Assembly (NCBI RefSeq): GCF_035222375.1
Contig: NC_085889.1
Span: 3,410,001 to 3,474,000 of the forward strand
Direction of reading: 5' to 3'
DNA length: 64,000 bases
Source: Podospora pseudocomata
Lineage: Eukaryota; Ascomycota; Sordariomycetes; Sordariales; Podosporaceae
The position numbers and the translations under genes were made by a program. The notes under the pieces were generated by a model. That model worked only from the letters and a program-made list of their open reading frames with translations. It was not told the DNA's origin and did no database searches. Below, piece after piece: positions 11,567-21,335 of the stretch. Every line of letters begins with the position of its first letter. Position 1 is the stretch's first letter.

Positions 11567-12121
11567 CTAACCATATGTGGGCCGTGTGATATCCAGTCTT
11601 CGTTTATCGCATACGTCTGCACTCTTCCTTTGCTGTCTTTCCCGTAGTAGAGAGTGTTGCCAGGGGAGGATGCATCGTTCTGTTAGTGTGTGGCTGTTTG
11701 ATGATTTCTCTTCTAATGAAACCGGGTTGAACAAGTTTTAGTAGTCCTTAAACGCCATCCAAGCAGCTGCGTCGGTTCCGAAAACGGCGTCACAGGAATG
11801 GCGAGGGAGGTGGGTGTCGTCTGTGTTGTTGGCGAGGAAGTGGGTGATGTATTGAGGTGATGAGCAGGAGACAAGGGTGGAGAATATGCGGAGGAAGCGG
11901 TTTTGTAACGTGGTGATTTGAGCTGGGGAGGTGCTGGGGGGTAGTATCGAGTGAAGTTGGGAGGTAGTCCAGTAGGCTTGGAGGGCGGGGTAGGGGATGT
12001 AGTAGGCTGAGTGGTTGTTTGGGGTGGCGCCTTCAAAGGAGTGATCTTCTAGGTAGGCTTTCAAGGTGGTGAAGTGGTCTACTACCGTGCTGACGAGGGG
12101 GAGGGTGGGGGGGGGGGACAC
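11567..12121 (-). pseudogene. Truncated relic of a kinase N-terminal domain
   Basis: Starting at 12121 the minus strand reads through IPYPALQAYW, FLRIFSTLV and AAWMAFKDY before a TAA at 11738-11740. The intact kinase gene at 58.5 kb has IPYQALEKYW, FLRIFSNLV and AAWEAFDKHQFMFNP in the same order. After the TAA the same frame goes on with LFNP and LTERCILPW, matching FNP and LAERCIVPW of the intact copy, and ends at TAG 11567-11569. The TAA occupies the position of a glutamine (KHQ), so CAA to TAA is the simplest explanation. Nothing of the catalytic kinase domain follows. This is therefore a 5'-fragment copy broken by a nonsense change; a functional short protein is possible but less likely. 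Confidence 0.7.
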
Positions 12122-12762
12122 TCAGATGGTGGTGGCGGGAGCAGTGGTTGCGAAGACGTTTAAAAGGGGAGGATGGCATATTTATTTGTAGAGCCCTAGA
12201 ATAAACAATAAACACAGAGATTTCTTGGGAGCAATCGCTTCGTTCACTCATGACAGTTGGAGGCCTTGATGTTGAATGGCCGTGTGGGGTTGTGTTGGTG
12301 CCCATCAAACCGCCGGTCTTGACATTTTGCACCAACCACCCCTGATGGGCACCACAAGCTGTTCATCACAAAATATCACAGGGCGGCTACCTATCTTTCG
12401 TGTCAAAGCTCCTGCTCTTGACTGGCACACAAGTTCCGATGACTTTTCAGACGACTGAGATAAAAAGGATTGGGGATACAAACAACCAAAATCGGGACAT
12501 TTCTAGCGCAACTCCCAGCCTGTTCATCAACAACCACACCGTCGAGGCAAATCTATACAATCCCTAAAAAGCCAAGCACAACATCAGAAAATCCCCCAAA
12601 TATACAAACGCTCAAAACTCAATGGTCGTCACGTCGTAGCCTCGCGCCTTAATATAAACACATTAATCCATCACTCGTAAGATCTCCTGCCCTTGAACAT
12701 CACACCATTTCCAAGAAAAAAACCTCATGTAACCCCCCACCCCAGCCCTAACTCTCCCACAC
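12122..12762. other. Gene-free stretch
   Basis: It lies between the kinase-domain relic and the 3' end of the MARVEL-like gene. There is a short G/C-rich homopolymer region near 12108-12120 and some AT-rich 3'-flank sequence. No supportable gene or RNA. Confidence 0.5.
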
Positions 12763-13422
12763 TCAAACATAAGCCCGATGATGGCTATGCCCCCTGCTCC
12801 CAGAATAACTCCTCGACCTCCTCGAGCTCCTCGACCCCCCCCTCGACCTACTCACCCTCCTCGTCTCCACATACCTAACCTTCTCATCCCTCGCCGTATG
12901 CCTCCCATGCACCCACGCCATCACCGCCGTGATAAAAAAGAAGACAACATTCATGATTCCCATCGCAAAGCAAGCCTTGAGCATCCCGCAGGTCTTGTCA
13001 AAGTTAACGCTGACAACCAGCCACCCGTTTTGTCGCAGAATCGCCCCAGAGGAGCAATCCGCGTTGGCGATCCCCCGGAGGTAGTACACGCCCGCGATGA
13101 GCGCGCCAAAGAGACAGAGGTCGATGAACCCGACGAATTGGGCGTTGTTGGAGGAGCGGTGGTAGGAGAAAAGAGTGAAAACTGCCCAGGCGAGGGCGAG
13201 GACGGAGACGATGAAGAGGACGAGGATGGAGGTTGGGGTCATGAGGTTGGCGGAGAGGTTGATGTTGACGAAGTAGGAGAGCATGCCGACGATGGGGACC
13301 TGGAGGGGATTGTCAGTACAGAAAGGGGATGTATGTATGGAAGAAGGACGGGAGGGAGGGGGGCGTACGAGGGTCAATATCTCCATGAAGCGCCAAAAGG
13401 CGAACATGATTGCGAAGAGCAT
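12763..13422 (-). CDS. MARVEL-like four-helix membrane protein
   Basis: Exons are 13422-13369 and 13299-12763; removing the 69-nt intron (gtacgc...ccag) joins FMEILTL to VPIVGMLSYF. The 196-residue product has four hydrophobic segments: about 2-30, 40-66 (ILVLFIVSVLALAWAVF), 78-98 (FIDLCLFGALIAGVYY) and 130-150 (FAMGIMNVVFFFITAVMAW). The loop before the last helix carries two cysteines (NADCSSG and DKTCGM), typical of fungal MARVEL-domain proteins. The C-terminal tail, about 40 residues, is Arg/Ser-rich (RSRGGSRSSRRSRS) and should be cytoplasmic. The family acts in plasma-membrane domain organisation and vesicle traffic; the specific role is unknown. Confidence 0.8.
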   Translation of the reverse strand: MLFAIMFAFWRFMEILTLVRPPPSRPSSIHTSPFCTDNPLQVPIVGMLSYFVNINLSANLMTPTSILVLFIVSVLALAWAVFTLFSYHRSSNNAQFVGFIDLCLFGALIAGVYYLRGIANADCSSGAILRQNGWLVVSVNFDKTCGMLKACFAMGIMNVVFFFITAVMAWVHGRHTARDEKVRYVETRRVSRSRGGSRSSRRSRSYSGSRGHSHHRAYV

Positions 13423-14077
13423 TTTGGCGATTTGTGCTTAAGGTCAGGCAGCTGTCTTTCGTTATCGTGCACGTATGACGTCCTCAGGGACAAGCGACCG
13501 CTGTATGTCTCTCCTCTCGAAAGGAATTCAGGGTCGAGCCTGTGTGTGTGTGTGTGTGTCGCAAACCAGACCCGACAAACCGGGAGGGCAGTGGGGCCGA
13601 ATCTGTGTTTTTATTTACCAGCCGTTCGTTCGAGCGTTGCGCAGGAACCCGTTGGACCATCAAACAACCTTATTCTGACGTCTGTGTTGCTGCGTGGATG
13701 GAAACAGAAAGATGGGAGGAAGAGTAAAAAAATGGAAGGATTGCTCGCGATTTGTCAAGAAACGCCGCGCCCACCCGACGCGGCGCAGCTGACACGACAC
13801 CGCATCCTGATTTTTCCCTCCAGCAGCATCCGACATCTTCAACACCTGCAGGAGGAGGCTGGGGGGGGGGAATGGCCCGTCGTCAGTGAGTTGGATGGTG
13901 AGCGGGGGGCCAATCAGAGGGGAGATGTTGTGTGACGTTGTGAGGAGGAAGTGGGGCAGTCACCACGTTGTCGCAAAGTGGTCTGTGCGGAAGTGTTTGC
14001 AGGGAAATCCGAGAGGTTGGTGCCTGGTGGAGGTTTTTATTTTTAATTTTTGGATGAACCTTGATGGACAAGCACAA
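13423..14077. other. Gene-free stretch between MARVEL-like and catalase genes
   Basis: It contains the promoter side of the MARVEL-like gene and the 3' flank of the catalase gene. A 385-codon plus-strand frame entering from 12778 is the shadow of the MARVEL-like gene and low-complexity sequence. Confidence 0.5.
13541..13559. repeat. (TG)n microsatellite
   Basis: Nine TG units plus one T, uninterrupted, upstream of the MARVEL-like gene. Confidence 0.9.
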
Positions 14078-15839
14078 CTACTTCTTCTTCTCCTTGGAGC
14101 AAGGAGCACTGCTATGCTCTATCCCCGCACCGCCCTCGCTATCCAACTCATCAAGAGCCTTCTGTATCGCCTCCCCGACCTCCTTGTCAACCCGATTAAA
14201 CATCTCGATCGTCGCCTTCTGTACTTGAGGAAGAGCCTTGCCAACATGGGCCGCAACATTCTTGGCAAAGACCTTGTCTTCACCGTTGCTCTTAAAGATC
14301 TTCCAGAGATCACGAGGCTGCTCAAAGTCTTCGTCTGTGACTTCCGACGAGAACTGAGTGACTTTGCCCACCCACTCATCGTGGGCAATATCTGCTGGGC
14401 CGAGACGAAGAGAGCGGAAGGAGGATCGGACTGGGACAGTCAGCATCGAGGCTCTGTGTCGAGGGGTCATGTAAAGGACTTACCATAGTCCGGATCACCG
14501 TCATAGTTGCCGTCCACACGCATCGGCCCGTCTCTTTGGTACGGCGAATAGACGTACTGGGCGCGGTTGCATGGTAGCTGTTGGTAGTTGGGACCCACGC
14601 GGTATCTGGCTGCATCGGGATAGCTGAACATTCTCGCTTGCAGCATGGGATCGGCACTGGGGCCGATGCCAGGAACCATCGTGCTGGGACTGAAGGCTGC
14701 CTGCTCAATGTCCTGGAAGTGGTTGTCGGGGTTGCGGTTGAGAGTCAGCCTCCCAATGGGTCTCAGCGGGTAGTCCTTCTGTGGCCAGATGCGGGTGATG
14801 TCAAAGACATTCCAGCGGTAAGTTTCCGCCTCCTTTGGATCCATGATCTGGAAGTACATCGTCCAGGAGGGGTAGTCCCCCTTCTCAATGGCATTGTACA
14901 GGTCCTTGATATGGTAGTCAGGCTCTTCTCCCGCCAACTTGACAGCTTCATCGGACTCAAGGTTCTGGATCCCAGCGTCAGGCTTGAAATGGATCTTGAC
15001 ATATTTGAAGGTGCTGTCTTCTGGCTTGCCGAACTTGAAGGTGTGGTTCCCGAAACCGTTGATGTTACGCAGAGACTTGGGGATACCGCGCCCTCCGAAG
15101 AGCTGCATGAGGCAGTGGACACCTTCCTGGTTGTTGTTGTGAAAGTCCCAGAACATGGTCGAGTCAGGGACGTTGGTTTGGGGATGACGTTTGTGGGAGC
15201 GGTTTAGACTCGGGAATTTGACGGGATCTCGGATGAAAAAGACGGGAAGATCGTTGCCGACGAAATCCCAATTGCCTTCTTCGGTAAACATCTTGAGGGC
15301 GAACCCGCGGATGTCTCGGGTGGTGTCTGAAGACCCCTTCTCTCCGGCCACTGTCGACAGGCGGGCGAGGACCTTGGTTTTCTTGCCCACCTTTCTCAGG
15401 AAAGCAGCGGATGTAAAGTCTGATACATCGTGAGTGCACTCGAATTCACCCCATGCTCCTGCGGCTTTGGCGTGTACGACTCTGTGCAAAGGTCAGTTAG
15501 TGCCTGCCTATGGGTGAGCGCGAGGTCGCCCTACCTCTCAGGAATCCTCTCCCGAGGAAAGTGGGCGAGGGTCTCTATGAGCTGGGTGTCTGATAAAAGT
15601 GATAGCTGCCCTCCCTTGGGCTTTTCACCACGTAGAACAGTTGCCGCGGTTGGGTCATGGACAGGCCGGCCTGGGCAGTGCTCAGTCAGTTGTGTGTTAC
15701 AACATAGAGTGCTTACTCAGAAGAGGTGATAGAAAATGCATAGGTACCCTCGGCCAATGTAACGATGGGGGCGTCGTCCTTGCGCTGCCATCAGCATAGA
15801 CCTGGCCTGCCTCCATGGTGTCTGACTTACTGGAGCCAT
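14078..15839 (-). CDS. Monofunctional heme catalase
   Basis: Five exons: 15839-15831, 15784-15748, 15670-15535, 15481-14484 and 14430-14078, giving 510 residues, the size of small-subunit catalases. The first exon encodes only MAP; the donor GTACCT in exon 2 is chosen because it alone joins LAEG to RPVHDP. The catalytic histidine lies in RVVHAKAAGAWGEFE, the distal asparagine in the NWDFVGNDLPVFFIRDP region, and the proximal tyrosine ligand in ARMFSYPDAARYRVGPNY. The enzyme splits hydrogen peroxide to water and oxygen using heme. The last residues are SKEKKK, which is not a standard PTS1 signal, so a peroxisomal address is not evident. It is transcribed divergently from sulfite oxidase, an H2O2 producer. 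The closest fungal group is probably the clade with Neurospora CAT-4 and yeast Cta1, from memory. Confidence 0.95.
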
Positions 15840-16382
15840 CTTGAAGATCTCAACCTCTTTCCCGCCGTTCCAATAATAGTGGTACAAAAGGATTGTTTGG
15901 AGTAACAGCTACTGCAGCCACAACTTAATGATTAGCACTCGATTGATATACCATCTCGCACACATCTACGCATCATCAATATATCATCAACATCGGTGGA
16001 TAAGTTGGTGTCATTGACGTCACCGCTCTGAAATACTCGCAGATTGCACCACCCATTACTACTTTACGATAATCGAAATTAACCCGATAAGAAGTTATTT
16101 GTTCTAGTGAATCTGGTTCTCGAAAGGTTGTTCGTGGAAATAATGGTAATAATGGCGTGTAAACGCATGACGTGCCAATGACAACATTACCAAAATGTGC
16201 TGCTGTAACCGTCCTGCACCACAATCACTCAGCCACCTGCAGGACCGTGTAAAACACAGCAATCGTGATAATTGGAGAAATAGGCCGCTCAACACTACAA
16301 AACCGGCAGCCACCCCTTCTTTTCCTAAATACCTTGGCAAAAGTTTGTTTCAACCCACACGTCCGGCCACGCAGACATCCCC
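15840..16382. promoter_or_regulatory. Shared upstream region of divergent catalase and sulfite oxidase genes
   Basis: 543 bases between the two start codons. It is AT-richer than the flanking coding sequence and contains no supportable ORF. Both promoters must lie here unless one gene has a distant upstream exon. No named operator could be assigned with confidence. Confidence 0.6.
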
Positions 16383-18052
16383 ATGGCCCCCGCAGAACCC
16401 AACGCACTGCCTTTCAGGCCAAAGGGGGAGACACCTCACTTTGCTGAGGAGAAGGAGGGTTGGAAGGGATATGTCGAATGGGAGGAATTCCCCGAGAAGA
16501 AGAAGCAAGCTCAGGAAGTCCTAAAGAGATATGATTTTCCCGAAGTGAGTTCTCGCAGCTGACCGCGGTCACCTCAACACACACTCACCATTCACATTAG
16601 CCCCCCGAGTTCCAACTCAACCCCCTCCCAACCACCAACCCCGTCCTCACGGGCGAACGCTGGAAGCAATACCACTCCGCCTTGGGCCTATCCCACATCT
16701 TCCACCACAGCTGGGAAACCGTCCTCCAAGAAAAGTCTCCAGACATGACCCACATCCTGCAGTTCCCCTACAACGGCGAAGCTCCCGGCGACCGCCTCAT
16801 CAAAACAGAACTCACAAACAACAAAGACCACTTTGTCCGCAACCACGGCGGCATCCCTGACATCGATCCCGCTAAATGGACTCTTGACATTGGCGGTTTG
16901 GTTAAGAACCCAAGGAAACTCACTTTGGCGCAGCTTCAGGATGAGAGGACTTTTCCTAGGCAATCTAATATTGTCACGCTTCAATGCAGCGGTACTCGTC
17001 GGATAGAGCAGATACATGAGTACCCTGGCGATGGCGACGAACTGATCAACGCGCCGTGGGGGGAGGGCGCTATCTCTACTGCGAGATGGACGGGGGTTTC
17101 GCTTAAGAGGGTTATCAAGTATTGTGGTGGTCTTGTTGATGATAAGGGGGCGGATAATATCGAGTTTTATGGTGCGGACACGTACTTTAAGAAGGGGGGT
17201 GTGCACAATTATGTTGTTAGTGTGCCGTGGAGGAAGGTCAAGGCGCATGAGGTGCTGCTGGCGTGGGATATGAACGGGGAGCAGCTGCCGAGGATTCATG
17301 GGTTCCCGGTGAGGGTGGTGGTGTTTGGGTATATTGGGGCGAGGAGCGTCAAGTGGCTGTATAAAATCAGGGCTATTCACCGGCCGAGCATGGCGCCGGT
17401 GCAGCGTAAGGAGTATTTGTACTATGCGCCGCAGATTGGGAAGCAGAATGCGAGGTACAGTAATGGGTTTTCCATTCAGGATATGCCGGTTAGCTCGGCG
17501 ATTATTACGCCGAAAAAAATGGATCAGATTGTGCATGAGGGGAGGGTTAGGCTGGCGGGGTGGGCTTACTCTGGGGGAGGGCACTGGCCGGTGAGGGTGG
17601 AAGTTAGTGGAGATGGGGGGAGTATTTGGTATGAGGTCCCGGCGGAGAATATGTCTACCAAGTACTTTTATGCCTGGAGGACATGGTGGGTTGATTTGCC
17701 GGTTGATGCGGAGGGGTGGTTGGAGATGTGCGTGAGGTGCTGGGATAATGCGATGAATACGCAGCCTACTTTTGTTAGGAGTGCTTGGTAAGTAAAACCC
17801 GATTATGGTGGAGGGGTTGGTACTGACTGATAGATCAGGAACTGGGACTTGCACGTCACTTCCTCTGCTCACCGCATCAAAATCTACAGTATCAACAAGT
17901 CGAGGCCGAACACTGCTGCGAGGCTCAAGCAGTTGGAGGAGAACAATACCCCCATCGTGCCGATCACGAGACCGATTCACTTTGATTTGGAGACTGATGA
18001 CGAGTATGCGAAGGCCATGGAGTCAAGGGCTTGGAGGGATCCGTTGGAGTAG
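16383..18052 (+). CDS. Sulfite oxidase (molybdopterin-dependent)
   Basis: Exons are 16383-16544, 16601-17787 and 17839-18052, giving 520 residues. The molybdopterin domain shows NHGGIPDIDPAKWTLDIGG near 120 and LQCSGTRR near 180, where the cysteine would be the Mo ligand; further on come GAISTARWTG and GARSVKWL. The C-terminal dimerisation domain starts near MPVSSAIITP and includes GWAYSGGG and EVSGDGG. No N-terminal cytochrome b5 domain and no evident mitochondrial signal are present, as in the Mo-only eukaryotic form. That form oxidises sulfite to sulfate with oxygen and releases hydrogen peroxide, which makes the adjacent divergent catalase a sensible partner. The C-terminus (DPLE) is not a PTS1. 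Nitrate reductase is excluded because heme and FAD domains are absent. Confidence 0.9.
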
Positions 18053-18413
18053 ATGCCTGTGGATTTTGCCCATCAGGTTGTTCTAGGTGGGTCAGGGGGT
18101 TCAGGGGTACTCAGTGGTAATGTGTCAAGACTTTCTAACTTCTGTGCTGCACAAAGGTTGAGTCTTGTCCAGATTACCAGCGCTTCATCTTTGCGATTTC
18201 ATATACCCCTATTTCGTTCTTTCTTGTGGCAATTGATGTTCTTCGATAATGTATATGCCTGTCTAGTAAACGAGAGACGTTGTCCAGCTCGTGTAGCTCT
18301 GAAGAACACGCAAATGACATCAATGACATTTGCCGAGTGTAGCTCACAGCAGGTCACAACAATCCACGATGCGCACAAACAGCAACGCGTTTGATGATCC
18401 TATCTTTACTCAT
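18053..18413. other. Intergenic 3' flanks of convergent genes
   Basis: 361 bases between the stop codons of sulfite oxidase and the ankyrin gene; no feature seen. Confidence 0.5.
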
Positions 18414-20849
18414 CTAACGCACCTCCGCTGCTGCAATAACCTCCAATTTCTCAACCGCATCCTGAAAACTCTCTACCGACTCCTCGTCACTCTCCGGGTC
18501 CTCCTCCTTCCTCCAAAAACCATCCTCCCACGTATTCGACCTCGAACCCAAGCAAGAAAAGAATCCAGCCTCCATCAAATCCTCCTCACCCCTCCTCATA
18601 TCCGGCGCCGCATTGATGACACTCAAAAGTTCATCAAATGCCCACACCAGCTCCTCCGTAACATCCTCTCTTTGACGTAGAATAGCCTTGAAGTTGCCGA
18701 GTGTATACTCCTTGTCATGGTTTGACCGAAAGTGACACGCGTTCGCCAGAATATCCATCCTTCCCACGTCACCGTACAACGCCGCAATTTTGATGAGATT
18801 CGGCCCTTTGAGACGAGGGCAGACGCTGTATTCTGACCATCGATCGAGAAAGAGGCGTAGGACGTTGTGGCTGTTGTATGTAATTGCCGTCGTGAGAGGT
18901 GTCTCCCTTGTGACGGCCGTGGCGTTCAAGTCAGCACCGTACTCCAAAAGGAGCATGGCAAAACTGGCGTTGTCATTCCTTGTCGCATGGAATAGTGGCG
19001 TCTTTCCTTCCACCGTACGGGTGTTGACATCAGCACCGAAATCCAGCAATCTCTTAAGCAGAGTAGCGTCCTTGCTGTTCCGCGAGGCGACGCTAAGCGG
19101 GCTGCCTTTCTGGACACCTTTCGGGGGAAGAGGGTCCGGATCTGCCCCTGCCTCAAGGAGAAGTTCGACGCATGCAGTATGACCCTGAGCTGCTGCATTG
19201 GACAATGGTCCAGAGATCTGGACATCCATGATGTTGGGGTCGGCACCAAAGCTGAGCAGCGTGGCCACTGTCTGGACATCACCCTTGGCCGCAGCCCACG
19301 CCAGCGGAGTGCGTCCCATGGAGTCCTGAACATTCATATTCCCAGGGTTCCGAATAAGCTCCTCTTCCAGGATCTGAAGCGAGAGTCCCAAGACAATCTT
19401 GTGAATTTGCGTAAACTTGGACGCCTCGATGAAGTCGTCGAGAAAATAACTTCCCCATGTGATTGTCCTGAGAGCTTCTGTTGCCGCCTCAGATAGCCCA
19501 CCTTCCAGCAGGAAATGACACGCCTTGAGTCTTGGACTATTGTCGAATTCGGATATCGGTCGGTAATCAGCGTCCGCGCCAGCGTGAACAAGAAACTTGA
19601 CGGTTTCGTACTGCTTCGCATACAAGGCCCATCTCAGCAGAGTGTAGCCGCGGCTTGTGCTGACATCTCGTGGGGAAGCAAGTCCATTATTGAAGAGATA
19701 CTGCAACCCCCGTGTGTTACCCTTTTGAGCAAAATCAACGGCCTGAGAAGAATCGGGTATTCTTCTGAGAGAATCGAGATGCAGTGATGGTCCTCCGTTG
19801 AGGCTTGTCACGACTTGGAGTCTGATGATGGTGGACCACAGTGACATGGGAAACCAGTATTCCATGCTGACTTGCCTGGCGCGAGCACCGCGGCATTCTT
19901 CGCTGTCGCACTTTGAACTGAGAAGTGGTAGTCCAGAATACCCAAGAAACAATCTTCCCAACAAATTGTTTAGAATTGCTGGCGTTGCAGAACGCTGCTG
20001 AGCGTGGCAACAGCATCGGCAGCCGGTGTGGCATGTTGCAATGAAAGGTCGAACACGAACACTGATGGTGTCTTCGGAGCATACTGTCGCTGTTTTCTTT
20101 TCCAATTTCGAGATTGTCTGTCGTTTTGTAGTTCTCGCAAGGCCCTGGTATGTTGAACCAATCTGCGAAAACTGTCGCTCATGAAGCAGTTCTGTCTGCG
20201 CCCTGATAAGCACCTCAACACGGGCAACACGCTCGTCAATGCCTGCCATTGAGCTCATAAACGCCTTGCTCATAGCAAGATGCTCTTGTGTGGATTGAAT
20301 GGAGGATCTGGCGGTGAGTGATGATATTTCTTGTATATCAAGTCGAATCTTAACCATGTCTTGTCTGTGTCAGGAGATGCAAATCAGTGTTGCCCTAGAA
20401 TAGATGGAACCAATAATCATACGAGTTGGAGGCTCCAAGAAGAATGTTCAAACTAGACTTGACTGTTCGAATGTCTTCTTGCAGGGTTTGAAGACGGCCC
20501 TGCTCTTTGAGCCATATGCCGGCTTTGAGAACGGGGATCTTGTATTCCGACGATGCCGCGGTGAGCCGCTCAACGATGGATGCGAGTTGGTTTAGTTTGA
20601 GTCATGCCTGAATCAATAAATGAGGAATGGAGCTTATGGTCTGCTGTGAGCCCAGAAGATTGGACCGCTCCTTCAGGAGTGTGGCGACCTGTGAAAGAAC
20701 GACCTCGAGGTCGGCCACCTCGTTCTCTATGGCATGGATGCGCCCCGGGAGGCATTTGCAAAGTGAGCGCAATTCAGAGATGGCTGAGCAGGTAGAGGCT
20801 GCAAGGCTAGCCACCGTGATGATATGGCAGCGAGGGATAAGGGGTCCAT
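18414..20849 (-). CDS. Ankyrin-repeat protein with STAND-type N-terminus; 5' exon disrupted
   Basis: The 3' exon (20364-18414) is intact. It carries about six ankyrin repeats, including GRTPLAWAAAKGDVQTVATLL, a repeat ending LLLEAGADPDP, and GKTPLFHATRNDN. Removing the intron 20422-20365 joins LLGASNS to QDMVKIRLD. The upstream exon would start at ATG 20849 (MDPLSLAA) and continue with IITVASLAAST, a start typical of the fungal N-terminal domain of STAND/ankyrin proteins. However, MDPLSLAA and IITVAS are in different frames (a single base seems missing near 20822-20825), and a TGA at 20602-20604 interrupts LLIQA and LKLNQLASIVERL in one frame. Either the gene is decaying, or translation begins later (for example at 20357, 647 residues), or there are sequence errors. 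Ankyrin arrays bind proteins; the partner is unknown. Confidence 0.7.
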
Positions 20850-21335
20850 GACTATTGGTTGTGTGGTGTCGAAGGATCCGTGGTGATGGAATGTTCTTGG
20901 CACCGATGTCAAGTGGCATGGAATCGAACAGGAGACTGTGTCAAATGTCCTGTCGGGTGCTCATGGAGTGAAAATGGCAAGTGATGACAGCCGGCTTGTG
21001 AGTTTTGCTACATGTCGACGATGAATTCAAATGCAATGAGCAGGTGTCAAATGTTGCGGGGTTGCCAACGTGGGAAGGAGACGGGCTACCCGAATGCCAC
21101 ATTTCTGTCGGGATAGCAAATATCCATGGGGCCAGGCTGTTGCTGCTGCTGCGAAGGCCATGCAAGAGGGTCACCATTCAGCTGAAAAGACAGTGAAACC
21201 AACTCAAAGATGGAGACACACCACACGTGACCTGTTTCGGGTGTTCCAATCAGAGATTTCGGGTTGCCCGTTGACATGAGCAACGGTCCGGCCCGATCAC
21301 AAAGCACCACTTCCATTCCCATTACCACCGTCAAG
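20850..21335. promoter_or_regulatory. Region between divergent ankyrin and phosphodiesterase genes
   Basis: 486 bases with no supportable ORF; expected to hold both promoters. No specific motif assigned. Confidence 0.45.

Noticed and set aside
12778-13935. 385-codon plus-strand open frame over the MARVEL-like gene
   Set aside because: It starts antisense to the MARVEL-like gene and continues into intergenic repeats including the TG tract; composition is noise.
16688-17980. 430-codon open frame antisense to sulfite oxidase
   Set aside because: Arg/Pro/His-rich shadow of the sense exon; no protein features.
20920-20960. tRNA-like B-box match (GTTCGATTCC on the minus strand)
   Set aside because: The flanking bases do not form a T-stem and no A-box or acceptor stem is in place. 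No tRNA was found elsewhere in the window.
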